DNA of 64,000 nucleotides from Methanocorpusculum parvum (GCA_002287215.1 LMVO01000043.1:1-64000); one strand, 5' to 3'. Counted from the first letter of the stretch, positions 44,197-53,756 are shown. Notes: a model not told the origin generated them from the letters alone. Translations and numbers: made by a program.

Positions 44197-45266
44197 AGAG
44201 CGTTCTTGTCGCCGGATACACCACCCGCCATGTTGCCGCATCGGCCTCACGTGCCAGGTATGATGTCTATGCAGTAGACCATTTCTGCGACCAGGACCTG
44301 ATCTCGTGTACGAAGGATCATCTCGCTTTCGATGAGCTGGACGAACTGCCGTTTGCCGTTGACGGGATGCTGGAGAGGTATGACATCGATCATGTCGTGA
44401 CCACATCCGGCGCGGAACTTCTGGAGATGCCGCGCCGTCTTGGAACTGTGGCAGATGTCGCGAAACGATTCATGGACAAGGGAAAGACCCAGGACTTTTT
44501 TGAGGAGATCGGCGTACCCGTTCCCCGCAGGCTGGAAAAGGGCGAGTACCCGGCGATGATGAAGACCCTTTCCGGCGCCGGAGGCTGGCGAAACGCCTGT
44601 GTCCGTTCGGATGCGGAACGCGGGATCTGGGAAGAGTTCGTGGAGCATGTTCCCTGCATGGCGCAGGAACCGATCGCCGGACAGCCGGCAAGCGTTTCCT
44701 GTCTCGGGACCGGGACCTCGGCGCTGGCTCTTTGCGCAAACGAACAGATCCTTCGCGGCGGGGACACCTGCGCCTATGCCTTCTCCGGTTCTCTCACTCC
44801 GTGCAGACATCCTCTTGCCGGACGGATGATGGAGCTTGCGGAAAAGATCGTGGCTGCAAGCGGATGTGTCGGTTCGGTCGGGGTGGATTTTGTTCTGACC
44901 GATAAGGAGGCTTACGCCATCGAAATAAATCCCCGGTTTCAGGGAACGGTCGAGACGGTGGAAAAGGCGCTTGGGATCAACCTTTTTTCCCTGCACGCCG
45001 ATGCATGCCGGGGCATCCTGCCGAAAAAACGCCCGGATCCGGTCTGTTTTGCGGTCAGGCGGATCCTCGCCGCCCCCTGCGATATAACGATCAATGCCGA
45101 TCTTTCCGCGATATCTGCAGACATCACCGACATTCCGTATCCGGGCACCTCCTTTGAAGAGGGAGAGGTGATGTTTTCCGTGACCGGTTTTGGCAAGACC
45201 CGCGAAGAGGCGTTCGCCTCGCTGGATAAACATATTAGGGATGCACTCCAACTTATTAAGGAATGA
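44193..45266 (+). CDS. ATP-grasp domain protein
   Basis: 357 residues with an ATP-grasp fold: an N-terminal Rossmann-like domain ([12 protein letters not shown]), the phosphate-binding [21 protein letters not shown], and the [16 protein letters not shown] metal-binding region. It ligates a carboxylate to an amine or thiol; the substrate is unknown. Translationally coupled on both sides (overlaps of 4 bases) with Trm56 and TFE. Confidence 0.88.
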   Translation: MKSVLVAGYTTRHVAASASRARYDVYAVDHFCDQDLISCTKDHLAFDELDELPFAVDGMLERYDIDHVVTTSGAELLEMPRRLGTVADVAKRFMDKGKTQDFFEEIGVPVPRRLEKGEYPAMMKTLSGAGGWRNACVRSDAERGIWEEFVEHVPCMAQEPIAGQPASVSCLGTGTSALALCANEQILRGGDTCAYAFSGSLTPCRHPLAGRMMELAEKIVAASGCVGSVGVDFVLTDKEAYAIEINPRFQGTVETVEKALGINLFSLHADACRGILPKKRPDPVCFAVRRILAAPCDITINADLSAISADITDIPYPGTSFEEGEVMFSVTGFGKTREEAFASLDKHIRDALQLIKE

Positions 45267-45898
45267 CGGTCATCACAGAAGAGCAACTCGGGAATCCGGC
45301 AATCTATCAATATCTGCTGAAATTAGTGGGAGAAGAGGGCCTGGAACTCCTTCGCCGCTGGTCAGACGTGGAATACGCGCGCAGGTGGATCGAGGCAAAA
45401 CTGAGCAGTGAGGATCTCAAGGCATCCGACAAAGCGCGGTTCCTGGCCGAGTCCCGGCGTTCCGATGAGGAGCTCACCGGTGCAGAACGCAGCGATGAGG
45501 AGATCGCCGAACTTACCGGGATCAATCTGAACTCGGTTCGTCACACTCTCTATAATTTATACGAGCACCGGCTTGCCGAATACCGCCGGATCAAAAACAA
45601 TGAGACCGGCTGGCTGACCTATCTCTGGCTTATGCGTATGGATCATATGAACATGGTCCTGCGTAACGAGATGGAGGTCGCGGCAGGAAAACTTGCCGGG
45701 CGTCTGAGATATGATGAGGCAAACGACTTTTATCAGTGCAAGAACTGCGGGATCACAACGACCTTTAATAACGCCATGACGACCAACTTCTCCTGCCCCC
45801 ATTGCGGGACGATGCTTGTGCATTTTGACGACGAGCTGATCGTTGCTGCGCTGAAAAAACGTCTGGCCAAGATGCAGACCGCGCTTGACAATGCCTGA
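45263..45898 (+). CDS. tfe: Transcription factor E subunit alpha
   Basis: 211 residues. The N-terminal winged helix (about 1-100, with EEIAELTGINLNSVRHTLYNLYEHRLAEYRR) opens promoter DNA and contacts the polymerase clamp; the C-terminal zinc ribbon is CKNCG...CPHCG near 156-175. It is the archaeal TFIIE-alpha. It has 4- and 8-base overlaps with ATP-grasp and HD genes. Confidence 0.96.
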   Translation: MTVITEEQLGNPAIYQYLLKLVGEEGLELLRRWSDVEYARRWIEAKLSSEDLKASDKARFLAESRRSDEELTGAERSDEEIAELTGINLNSVRHTLYNLYEHRLAEYRRIKNNETGWLTYLWLMRMDHMNMVLRNEMEVAAGKLAGRLRYDEANDFYQCKNCGITTTFNNAMTTNFSCPHCGTMLVHFDDELIVAALKKRLAKMQTALDNA

Positions 45899-46370
45899 AT
45901 ATTCCCATACTCTTTTTTTGGCCGGCTGTGATGCCGGAGTCGTTTCCCACTGCGAAAAAGTTGCCGCGGTCGCCGCACGCTATAGCGGCGAGTTGGTCGA
46001 TTCCGATCTGGTACATGCCGGGGCGATGCTGCATGACATCGGGAGATCGAAGACGCATTCAATCAAACATGCCGCGAAAGGGGCGAAGATCTGCCGCCGT
46101 CTGGAACTTTCCGAGGATATCGCCAAAATCGTCGGAAGGCATACGGGCGCCGGTCTGACCGAAGACGAATCCGTTCTTCTTGGTCTGCCGCCGGTTTCTG
46201 CGGTGCCGGAGACGCTCGAAGAGAAGATCGTAGCACATGCGGATAATCTGGTGTCCGGATCGCGCGAGGTGACGATCTATGAGCGGATGATGCAGATCGC
46301 GGATCTGCCTGCCCGTTCGAAACGAAAGATCTGGCGTCTTTCGATGGAAGTCGAACTGCTCGCCGAATGA
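45891..46370 (+). CDS. HD-domain phosphohydrolase family protein
   Basis: 159 residues. HD motif LHDIG near residue 45 and histidines around HSIKHA, IVGRHTGAG and AHADNL. Related to the TIGR00295-type archaeal HD proteins with unknown nucleotide substrate. I use the ATG at 45891, which overlaps the tfe stop by 8 bases; it is the last gene of this operon. Confidence 0.88.
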   Translation: MPEYSHTLFLAGCDAGVVSHCEKVAAVAARYSGELVDSDLVHAGAMLHDIGRSKTHSIKHAAKGAKICRRLELSEDIAKIVGRHTGAGLTEDESVLLGLPPVSAVPETLEEKIVAHADNLVSGSREVTIYERMMQIADLPARSKRKIWRLSMEVELLAE

Positions 46371-46410
46371 TTTTTTTCCAATTAATGGAATATCTTTAAG
46401 GGATTTACTT

Positions 46411-46869
46411 ATGGATAATGCAAAAAAAGCAGTAGCTGCGTTTTCCCAGGGGTTAAACTGTGCACAGTCGGTGTTTTCCTCATTCTCGAACGACCTCGGT
46501 GTCGATGAAAAGACCGCAAAGAAAATCGCCGGAAGTTTCGGTTCAGGCATGCGGTACGGCGAAGTTTGCGGCGCAGTTACGGGTGCGCTGATGGTGATCG
46601 GTCTGAAATACGGCGCCTCCACTGCAGAAGATGTTGAAGCAAAAGCGGATACGAATGAAAAAACCGTGGAATTTCTCGATGCGTTCAAAGCGGAAAACGG
46701 CTCGATCCTCTGCCGGGACCTTCTTGGATACGATATCCTGAAGGAGCATGAACTCGCGATAATCAAAGAGAAGGGCCTGTTTAAAACGATCTGTCCCAAG
46801 ATGGTGGAGTCCGCATCCGTTATCCTTGAAAAAAAGCTGGGCGAATGGGAAGCAGACGAAAGAAAGTAA
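46411..46869 (+). CDS. C_GCAxxG_C_C family redox protein
   Basis: 152 residues with the family signature: LNCAQSVFSSF at 16-26, GSGMRYGEVCGAVTGALMV at 48-66, and a C-terminal CxxxxC-like pair (ILCRDLLGYD, KTICPKMV). Such proteins are small helical cysteine proteins of uncertain redox function. It has its own upstream spacer of 40 bases. Confidence 0.9.
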   Translation: MDNAKKAVAAFSQGLNCAQSVFSSFSNDLGVDEKTAKKIAGSFGSGMRYGEVCGAVTGALMVIGLKYGASTAEDVEAKADTNEKTVEFLDAFKAENGSILCRDLLGYDILKEHELAIIKEKGLFKTICPKMVESASVILEKKLGEWEADERK

Positions 46870-46910
46870 TCCCCATACTCTAAATCTTTCCACGACCCAT
46901 ACTGTTTATC

Positions 46911-48161
46911 ATGTTATGGCAGCCGCTTAATGTTGAGTCGTGGGTTTCGATGCGCCGCGGCTCATTGGCCGACGTAAAGGAATCGGTCGAAGCAATAATC
47001 GGGGATGTGCGGAAAAATGGCGATGCGGCTCTTTTTGCGCTGACGGAAAAGTTCGATAAGCAGAAGCTTTCCTCGCTTCAAATCTCGCAGGAAGCGATCG
47101 ATGCGGCATATGATGAGGTCGATCCGGCCCTTGTCCAGGCGCTGATCGAGGCCGAGGCACGCATTAGCCGGTTCCATGAACTTCAGATGGATAAATCGCT
47201 CTGGCTTGAGGAGACGGAACCGGGGATCACGCTTGGAGTGAAGACGACGCCGCTGGACCGTGTCGGCGCCTATATTCCCGGCGGACGGGCGGCGTATCCT
47301 TCCACGGTCCTTATGACAACCGTTGCGGCCCGCGTTGCCGGCGTTCCTGAGATCGTTCTTTGTACGCCGCCGCCGGTACATCCGCTGACCCTTGTCGCTC
47401 TCGACATTGCCGGCGTGACGGAAGCCTACTCGATAGGCGGAGCCCAGGCAATTGCAGCGCTGGCTCTTGGAACGGAGACGATCCGGCCGGTCCAGAAGAT
47501 CGTCGGCCCGGGGAACGTGTTTGTTACCCAGGCAAAGATGCTGCTTCGCGAATATGCGGAGATCGACTTTCCGGCAGGTCCAAGCGAGATCGGCGTTCTT
47601 GCGGACGAGTCGGCAAATCCCGCGTTCATCGCAGCCGATATCCTTGCCCAGGCAGAGCATGATCCGAATGCCGCCTGCGTTCTGGTGACCTCGTCGGAAC
47701 GGATCGCTCATGACGTCGGGACCGAGATCGAAAAGCAGATCGCGTCCGCCCCGCGCCGGGAGATTATGGAAAAAGCTCTGGCCCACTCAGGCTATGTGAT
47801 CGCCGGGGATCAGGATCTTGCGATCGATCTGATGAATGAGATCGCTCCGGAGCATCTTTCGATCCAGACCGTCGATCCGCTGGCGACGCTTGGAAAGATC
47901 CGCCATGCCGGCTCGATCTTCATCGGCCCCTACACGCCGGTGGCCTGCGGGGATTATGCGTCCGGAACGAACCATGTTCTCCCTACTGCCGGCTATGCAA
48001 AGAGTTACTCGGCGCTGGACGTCCATCACTTTATGAAGCGTTCGCAGGTCCAGATGGTGACAAGGGACGGGCTGGATTCGATCGGGGACATCATAGAACT
48101 TCTGGCCGGAGCTGAAGGACTTGCCGCCCATGCCGCGTCGGTAATGATCCGCCGGTCCTGA
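46911..48161 (+). CDS. hisD: Histidinol dehydrogenase
   Basis: 416 residues, the last two steps of histidine synthesis (histidinol to histidine, NAD and zinc). Motifs: YIPGGRAAYPSTVLMT, the NAD/nucleotide region, GPGNVFVTQAKMLL, LAQAEHDPNAACVLVT and the zinc-binding NHVLPTAGYAK. Slightly short compared with bacterial enzymes but complete. Followed by a T-rich tract (48163-48180) acting as terminator. Confidence 0.97.
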   Translation: MLWQPLNVESWVSMRRGSLADVKESVEAIIGDVRKNGDAALFALTEKFDKQKLSSLQISQEAIDAAYDEVDPALVQALIEAEARISRFHELQMDKSLWLEETEPGITLGVKTTPLDRVGAYIPGGRAAYPSTVLMTTVAARVAGVPEIVLCTPPPVHPLTLVALDIAGVTEAYSIGGAQAIAALALGTETIRPVQKIVGPGNVFVTQAKMLLREYAEIDFPAGPSEIGVLADESANPAFIAADILAQAEHDPNAACVLVTSSERIAHDVGTEIEKQIASAPRREIMEKALAHSGYVIAGDQDLAIDLMNEIAPEHLSIQTVDPLATLGKIRHAGSIFIGPYTPVACGDYASGTNHVLPTAGYAKSYSALDVHHFMKRSQVQMVTRDGLDSIGDIIELLAGAEGLAAHAASVMIRRS

Positions 48162-48162
48162 A

Positions 48163-48180
48163 CTTTTTTTTCTTTTTTTC
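48163..48180 (+). terminator. T-rich terminator after hisD
   Basis: Two T-runs (TTTTTTTTCTTTTTTTCC) right after the hisD stop, the usual form of archaeal intrinsic termination. Confidence 0.55.
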
Positions 48181-48253
48181 CAGCGCCTGGTGAAAGATAC
48201 GTTTCACTGCCGACGAAACATCTGCTGAAAATAGATCCGCGTGTACAAATCCA

Positions 48254-48310
48254 AAAAATAAAGCAGAGCCGGCTTTTGGAGAAGTGAGAGAGTGCTTCTC
48301 CGGCCGGCCC
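48254..48310 (-). terminator. Hairpin terminator after fdhB
   Basis: On the minus strand, downstream of fdhB, GGAGAAG (48301-48295) pairs with CTTCTCC (48284-48278) over a ten-base loop, flanked by GCCGGC blocks that pair outside it, followed by a TTTATTTTTT run. It fits a terminator or RNA-stability hairpin of the formate dehydrogenase message. Confidence 0.6.
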
Positions 48311-48345
48311 TGTAAATGGTTTTTTCCTGTAACTGCTGATGAAGA

Positions 48346-49590
48346 TTATTTCTCTTCGCCAAACACGTTCTCGTAGATCATGTCCGAGCCGGTTGCATTC
48401 AGGCGGGCGCGCTCGTCGATTTCTTCGGCGAATGCAAGGACCGGGAGTTCCATGTCCATACCCGGTTTGTGACCGAACATCTTTTCAAGCTCGACCTGCT
48501 GGGCGTGCATGAAGAGTGAGTTCGGGATGTTCTGCGGGCAGATGTCTGTACACTGACCACAGTTGACACAGGAGTCGGCGATGTGGGCGAATCTGATCAT
48601 CTGGAACATGAAGTCCGGCGGGACCTGCCCTGGTCTGACAAGGTGGGGCTTCTTGGTGGAACACTCAACACAGTAGCAGATCGGACAGTTTTCAATACAG
48701 CCGTAGCATTTAATGCAGCGGCCGGTCTCTGCCATGATGTATTTCAGACGGTCGGTGCCTTCACCGATCTCGGCAAACTGCGTTTCCTGGTTCTTCTTGC
48801 CCATCTTGATCATGACGTTTTCGATCTTGTCACGGATCTCGAGGCCTTTCTCTTCAGGTGCGGAGGTTGCAAGGACGCCTGCTTTGACAGCGCCGTCAAA
48901 GATCATTGCGCCTTTGTCGGAGCAGATCTCAACGAAGGTTGCCTTGCCGGCTTTCTCGCCGATAACACCCCAGTTACCGCAGACGATATCGGTCTGGCGG
49001 GGGATCTTGGTTTCGCAGCGCTGACAGTTCTTTCTCCGGCCAAGACCTTCCTCTTCGAGCTCATCGATCTTGATGCCTTTGTGCTGACCGTCTTTGGTCA
49101 TGACGATGAACTGTCCCTTGTCGATCTCTTCTTTGACGACGTCGTTGGGGTCAATGCCGTATTTCTCGGTGATCATCTTGCGGGCGAGAACCGGTGAGAC
49201 GGATCCTCCGCAGTTCAGACCGATCATGACGATGTTGTCAAGGTTGATCTGCTGGCGTTTTGCAAGCTCGTACATTGCCTTTGCGTCGCAGCCTTTGCAG
49301 GTGACGGCAAGTTTCATGTCTTTTGCACCGTTGAGGTACTTCTTGATGAGCTTGGGCAGCAGCAGGGTTCCGCAGTGGAGGGAACCGGCAGACTTTACGA
49401 GGTCAGCCGGATCGGTGATCACAACAGGTTCGGCATCGAAGACATCGGCGCCTTTCTGAACAGTGAGTACTGCATCGACGGTTTTGCTCTCAAGCAGGTA
49501 CTTGAGGATTGAGGTTACTGCTCCGCCGCATTCGCCTTTGATATCGGATACGTTGGTCCATGCGTAGAACATATCGCCTTTTGCTGACAT
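48346..49590 (-). CDS. fdhB: F420-reducing formate dehydrogenase beta subunit
   Basis: 414 residues. N-terminal FrhB/FdhB domain that binds FAD and F420 (CGGAVTSILKYLLESKTVDAV and the later CEGCDAKAM, GLNCGGSVSP), then an iron-sulfur part with two ferredoxin-like clusters (CIKCYGCIENCPICYC and CVNCGQCTDICPQNIP near 290-345). It passes electrons from FdhA to coenzyme F420 in methanogenesis from formate. It begins two bases after the fdhA stop. Confidence 0.97.
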   Translation of the reverse strand: MSAKGDMFYAWTNVSDIKGECGGAVTSILKYLLESKTVDAVLTVQKGADVFDAEPVVITDPADLVKSAGSLHCGTLLLPKLIKKYLNGAKDMKLAVTCKGCDAKAMYELAKRQQINLDNIVMIGLNCGGSVSPVLARKMITEKYGIDPNDVVKEEIDKGQFIVMTKDGQHKGIKIDELEEEGLGRRKNCQRCETKIPRQTDIVCGNWGVIGEKAGKATFVEICSDKGAMIFDGAVKAGVLATSAPEEKGLEIRDKIENVMIKMGKKNQETQFAEIGEGTDRLKYIMAETGRCIKCYGCIENCPICYCVECSTKKPHLVRPGQVPPDFMFQMIRFAHIADSCVNCGQCTDICPQNIPNSLFMHAQQVELEKMFGHKPGMDMELPVLAFAEEIDERARLNATGSDMIYENVFGEEK

Positions 49591-49592
49591 TT

Positions 49593-51662
49593 TTAGGCCT
49601 CCTGGATCTTTTCAACTTTTACAGCACATGCCTTGAACTCCGGGATCTTACAGACCGGGTCGAGTGCATTGTTGGTCAGCATGTTTGCTGCGCACTCAAC
49701 GAAGTGGAAGGGCATGAACATGACGCCTTTCATGATGTCAGGGGTAACTCTTGCACCAACAACGACTTCGCCGCGGCGGGTCATTGCTTTGATCATTTCG
49801 CCGTCGGCAATACCGAGGTCGGCTGCATCTTCGGTGTTGATCTCGATCCATCCGGTCGGGACTTCGTGGTCAAGACTGCCGGATCTGCGGGTCATGGTAC
49901 CGGTGTGCCAGTGCCACAGGCAGCGGCCGGTGGTAAGGATGAACGGATACTCTGCATCCGGAACTTCAGCAGGTGCTTTCCATTCGCATGGGAAGAAGAT
50001 TCCAAGTCCGTCCGGGTGGGAGAACTTAGCTCCGTGAAGGATCGGGGTTCCCGGGTGGGTCTCTTCGGGGCATGGCCAGTGGAGTGCTTCGGGTTTGTCG
50101 AGTCTCTCGTAGGTCATTCCGCGGTAGGACGGGGTGAGCATTCTCATTTCGTTGAAGACATCTTCGGAGGTCTTCCACGGGAACTGTGCTGCGTAGCCCA
50201 TCTTTGCTGCGACCATTGCGATGATTTCCCAGTCGAGTTTTGCTTCTCCTGGCGGGTCCTGTGCCTTTCTCCATTTCTGGACACGGCGTTCGGTCGAGGT
50301 CTGGGTTCCGTCACGTTCTGCATAGCAGGTTGCCGGAAGAACGACGTCTGCAAGCTCTGCGGTCTCAGTGAGGAAGATATCCTGGACAACCATGAACTCA
50401 ACTGCCTCAAGGGCGTGTTTGACGTGGGTTAAGTCCGGGTCGGAAAGCATCGGGTTCTCACCCATGATGTAGAGTGCTTTGAGCTCTCCGGGCTTGTCGG
50501 TTAAGACATCCATCATGACAGTAACTTCGTAACCGTTCTTCGGTTCGCAGATACCATCCGGGAAGCCCCATGCATCTTCGAACTTTTTGTGTGCTGCCGG
50601 GTCAGTGACCTTCTGGTATGCAGTGAAGCTGACGGGGAGTGCTCCCATATCGCAGGCTCCCTGCACATTGTTCTGTCCGCGAAGTGCGTTGACACCGGTT
50701 CCTGGGCGGCCGAGGTTGCCGCAGAGCATCTGGATGTTGGCGACAGAGTGAACGTTGTCGACACCGACTGTGTGCTGGGTGATACCCATGGAATAGAGGA
50801 TAGCAGTGGCGCCGGAGGTTCCGATCCACTCTGCTGCCTGCTTGAGCTGAGCTGCGGGGATGCCGGAGATCTTCTCGACATTTTCAGGCGAGTAGGTGTC
50901 CTTCATGACGACTGCTTTCATTGCTTCGTACTCTTTTGTACGGTTTGCGATGAAGTCCTTGTTTTCCCAGCCGTTCTTGATGATAAGCTGCATCAGACCG
51001 TTGAGGATTGCCACATCGGATCCGCTGCGGAACTGCATGTACAGATCTGCCTGCTTTCCGGTCGGCGTGAAACGCGGGTCGGCGTAGATGATCTTGGCGC
51101 CGTTCTTCTTGGCCATGGTGACACGGCGTCCGATCAGCGGGTGCTGTTCAAAGGTGTTGGAACCAAGAATAAAGAGACATTTTGACTTCTCGATATCGAG
51201 AATGCTGTTTGTCATTGCACCGGAGCCAAAAGAGGTTGCGAGACCGGCAACGGTGGAGGAGTGGCACAGACGTGCACAGTGGTCGATATGAGTCGTCTTG
51301 AACACACCACGGGCAAGCTTCATCAAAGCGTAGTTATCCTCATTAGAGGTTCTGGCGGATGAAAGACAGGCAATCTCGGAGGGTTTGAATGTCTTCATCT
51401 TCTGTGCGATGTAGTCGGTTGCTTCATCCCAGCTTGCCTGAACGAACTTTCCGTCCTTCTTGATCAGAGGGGTGGTAAGTCTGTCGGGGCTGTTGACGAA
51501 CTCATGCGCATACATGCCTTTTGGACACAGTTTACCTTCGTTGACTGGTGAACGGGTGAAGGGAGTTACTCCTACGGTTTTTCCGTCACGGACAACGAGG
51601 TTGAATGAGCAGCCGGTTCCGCAGTACGGACAGGTTGTCGTTACATACTTCAAATCAGTCAT
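49593..51662 (-). CDS. fdhA: Formate dehydrogenase alpha subunit (Mo/W-pterin, cysteine type)
   Basis: 689 residues. N-terminal 4Fe-4S site C11-x2-C14-x3-C18 with C46, and the active-site cysteine C133 in DHCARLCHS, which replaces selenocysteine found in some homologues (no TGA at that place). The rest holds the four molybdopterin domains (GSNTFEQHP, GMGITQHTVG region, GENPMLSDPD and the C-terminal RRSGSLDHE). It oxidises formate to CO2. The nearby tup and moa genes supply its metal and pterin. Upstream region has a TATA box and two palindromes. Confidence 0.97.
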   Translation of the reverse strand: MTDLKYVTTTCPYCGTGCSFNLVVRDGKTVGVTPFTRSPVNEGKLCPKGMYAHEFVNSPDRLTTPLIKKDGKFVQASWDEATDYIAQKMKTFKPSEIACLSSARTSNEDNYALMKLARGVFKTTHIDHCARLCHSSTVAGLATSFGSGAMTNSILDIEKSKCLFILGSNTFEQHPLIGRRVTMAKKNGAKIIYADPRFTPTGKQADLYMQFRSGSDVAILNGLMQLIIKNGWENKDFIANRTKEYEAMKAVVMKDTYSPENVEKISGIPAAQLKQAAEWIGTSGATAILYSMGITQHTVGVDNVHSVANIQMLCGNLGRPGTGVNALRGQNNVQGACDMGALPVSFTAYQKVTDPAAHKKFEDAWGFPDGICEPKNGYEVTVMMDVLTDKPGELKALYIMGENPMLSDPDLTHVKHALEAVEFMVVQDIFLTETAELADVVLPATCYAERDGTQTSTERRVQKWRKAQDPPGEAKLDWEIIAMVAAKMGYAAQFPWKTSEDVFNEMRMLTPSYRGMTYERLDKPEALHWPCPEETHPGTPILHGAKFSHPDGLGIFFPCEWKAPAEVPDAEYPFILTTGRCLWHWHTGTMTRRSGSLDHEVPTGWIEINTEDAADLGIADGEMIKAMTRRGEVVVGARVTPDIMKGVMFMPFHFVECAANMLTNNALDPVCKIPEFKACAVKVEKIQEA

Positions 51663-51723
51663 TTGTAAAACCTCATATGAATATAGGTTTGAAACTGCGC
51701 ATATTAACCTTCATGCCGAACTG

Positions 51724-51767
51724 GTATTATAAGTTAACATTAACTATTGTTAGTTTACCTGCTAACA
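51724..51767 (-). promoter_or_regulatory. fdhA promoter with two inverted-repeat operators
   Basis: Minus-strand TATA-like CTTATAATAC at 51733-51724, with two perfect inverted repeats just upstream of it: AGTTAA-CA-TTAACT (51732-51745) and TGTTAG-N8-CTAACA (51748-51767). Their placement suits an activator or repressor that controls formate dehydrogenase. The rest of the 418-base gap (51768-52080) is AT-rich and holds no convincing gene. Confidence 0.5.
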
Positions 51768-52080
51768 AAACACCCTTTCAAAATCTAAAATATATTTACA
51801 AAAATAAATTATAAACACAAATGTTTGATTATCAATATACGGTCAAATTGGGCCGGTTTTGTCAATACGCGCAATATAATGGCGAATTCCAGATTTCAAA
51901 GCGGACAAAGAATATTGGGATTTATCGAAATTCAGGGAATTTGCCGCGGTTTCAAATATTTTTGTGATTATTATCGGTGGGTTTGGCAAATTCAGGGTGC
52001 GCCGCATGCCAATCAGCTGATTTTATTTTATCATGCAGGATAAAAGGGTTATTATAGTATTCAGGTAATAAATTATCTTT

Positions 52081-52485
52081 GTGCCCAAACCTCTCCTTAC
52101 TGATCGTCAAAAGATGGTGATTCAATACCGTAAGGATGGTTTGACCCAGCAGGAGATCGCCGATCTTCTGCAGACAACCAGATCAAATATCAGTCTGATC
52201 CAAAAATCTGCAAATGAAAACATCCGCCTGGCCAAAGAGGCCCTGGCATATGTGTACTCTCAGAACTCCACGCTGGTATGCACCCTTTCTGCAGGCAGCG
52301 AACTGACACGGGAAGCCTACACAATATATAAATCAGCCCGTCAGCTCAATATCAAAGTCCAGTATGATACCAGTGCACTGATCAATCGGATCATGCTCGC
52401 GGTCCCGGAAAAGCTTGCAGGGACCATAGTTAAAGAAGATATCAATCTCTATCTCAATCCCACCGGGATCATCTACGTGTACTGA
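52081..52485 (+). CDS. Tfx family DNA-binding regulator
   Basis: 134 residues from a GTG start. The N-terminal HTH (LTDRQKMVIQYRKDGLTQQEIADLLQTTRSNIS) is the Tfx hallmark, with a C-terminal ligand-like domain. Tfx of Methanothermobacter binds the promoter of the molybdenum formylmethanofuran dehydrogenase operon. Its position directly before the tungstate transporter suggests metal-linked regulation, which is inference. Confidence 0.93.
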   Translation: MPKPLLTDRQKMVIQYRKDGLTQQEIADLLQTTRSNISLIQKSANENIRLAKEALAYVYSQNSTLVCTLSAGSELTREAYTIYKSARQLNIKVQYDTSALINRIMLAVPEKLAGTIVKEDINLYLNPTGIIYVY

Positions 52486-52766
52486 TCCTGCGGCAAAAAC
52501 GCTATTTTACGACTCACTCTTCTGAAAACAAAAGTATGCGCTGCTGATGGATCGGGGAGAAATCCGGCGGTTGAGACCGCGAGGCTTTGAACCACGCTGA
52601 TATAACAACTGGTTATCAGAATCAACAATCATTAATGATCTCTAACAATGCCAAATTTATTCTAAAATTTAGAAATATTTTCAAAAAATTATTCATAAAT
52701 CCGGTTAACATTGATGCAGTGTTTTCACAACCTTATTTATTGGCTGCCTGATATAAATTACAATGT
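52486..52766. promoter_or_regulatory. tup upstream region with hairpin and palindrome
   Basis: The 281-base gap before tupA holds a GC-rich short hairpin GCGGT-TGAG-ACCGC at 52567-52580, preceded by a GGAT-AATCC-like pairing (52551-52565), and an AT-palindrome ATAAC-N5-GTTAT (52602-52616) within TGATAT...TTATCAG. A TATA-like TTTATT lies near 52735. It may hold the Tfx or a metal-regulator site or a small structured RNA; nothing definite. Confidence 0.35.
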
Positions 52767-53705
52767 ATGAAAAAATTAGTGTCCGTAATGGGCGTATTCC
52801 TCATTCTCTTTGCAGTGATCTTTGCAGCAGGATGTGTGACCGCCGATCAGCAGGAGCCCACGCAGCTCAAAATAGCGACCACCACTTCGCTTTATGATAC
52901 GGGACTTCTGGACGCCGTCCAGGATTATTATCTGAAAAAGTTCAATGTTGATCTTCTGATCACATCCCAGGGTACTGGAAAAGCTATAGCCTCCGCCAAA
53001 AATGGTGATGTAGATGTACTTCTCGTCCACTCTCCGGCTCAGGAAGCAGCATTTATCGATGAAGGATATGGTGTCAATCACCGGGGCATTGCCTACAACT
53101 ACTTCGTCATCGTCGGACCCGCAGCCGATCCCGCAGGTATCGCCGGCATGACTCCTGAAGAAGGAGTTGCCAAACTCAAAGAACTCGGCGAAGCAGGCAC
53201 ATCCGGCATCGTCTTTATTTCCCGCGGCGACAACTCAGGTACCCACTCTGCAGAAAAGGCCATCTGGAAATCCGCAGGATTCAACTACACCGCCCAGATC
53301 ACCGGATCCGGACCCTGGTACAAAGAGACCGGTGCCGGTATGGGCGACTCCCTGACCACTGCAGGTCAGCTTGGCGCATACATCCTTACTGACGAAGCAA
53401 CCTATCTTGCCTACAAGAAGAACAACAACCTTCCGCTCGAGATCATCATCGATGAAGGCACAACCCTTCTGAACAGATACACCGTCATGACCATCAGCCC
53501 GGAAAAGTTCCCGAACACCAATCTGGTTGACGCAACTGCCTTCACCAACTGGCTGATCTCCGCAGACGGACAGAACTTCATCGGCGCCTTTGGTGTCGAG
53601 ACCTATGGTAAAGCTCTCTTCACGCCGATGAGCACATTAAAGGACAGCACTCTTCCGCCGTTCAACATCGACTGTAAAACTCCCGTAGTTGCACCGTCCG
53701 CTTAA
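52767..53705 (+). CDS. tupA: Tungstate ABC transporter substrate-binding lipoprotein
   Basis: 312 residues. N-terminal lipoprotein signal (MKKLVSVMGVFLILFAVIF and then AAGC with the lipid-attached cysteine). The mature part has the TupA oxyanion motifs ATTTSLYDTGLLD and SRGDNSGTHSAEK. It captures tungstate from outside the cell. Followed by tupB and tupC; length matches TupA. Confidence 0.95.
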   Translation: MKKLVSVMGVFLILFAVIFAAGCVTADQQEPTQLKIATTTSLYDTGLLDAVQDYYLKKFNVDLLITSQGTGKAIASAKNGDVDVLLVHSPAQEAAFIDEGYGVNHRGIAYNYFVIVGPAADPAGIAGMTPEEGVAKLKELGEAGTSGIVFISRGDNSGTHSAEKAIWKSAGFNYTAQITGSGPWYKETGAGMGDSLTTAGQLGAYILTDEATYLAYKKNNNLPLEIIIDEGTTLLNRYTVMTISPEKFPNTNLVDATAFTNWLISADGQNFIGAFGVETYGKALFTPMSTLKDSTLPPFNIDCKTPVVAPSA

Positions 53706-53756
53706 GAACACAACCCAATCTTTTTTTTTAATCTATACCGCATAGGATAATCACAC

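Noticed and set aside
51260..51290. Selenocysteine in FdhA
   Set aside because: The active-site position reads as a normal Cys codon with no in-frame TGA, and no SECIS-like element was noticed.
51825..52043. 72-residue plus-strand frame in the fdhA-Tfx gap
   Set aside because: No recognisable protein features, AT-rich gap with promoter signals; I judge it non-coding.
52486..52766. Moco/tungsten-cofactor riboswitch before tupA
   Set aside because: Hairpins are present, but I could not match the known conserved core of that riboswitch class, so only a structured region is reported.
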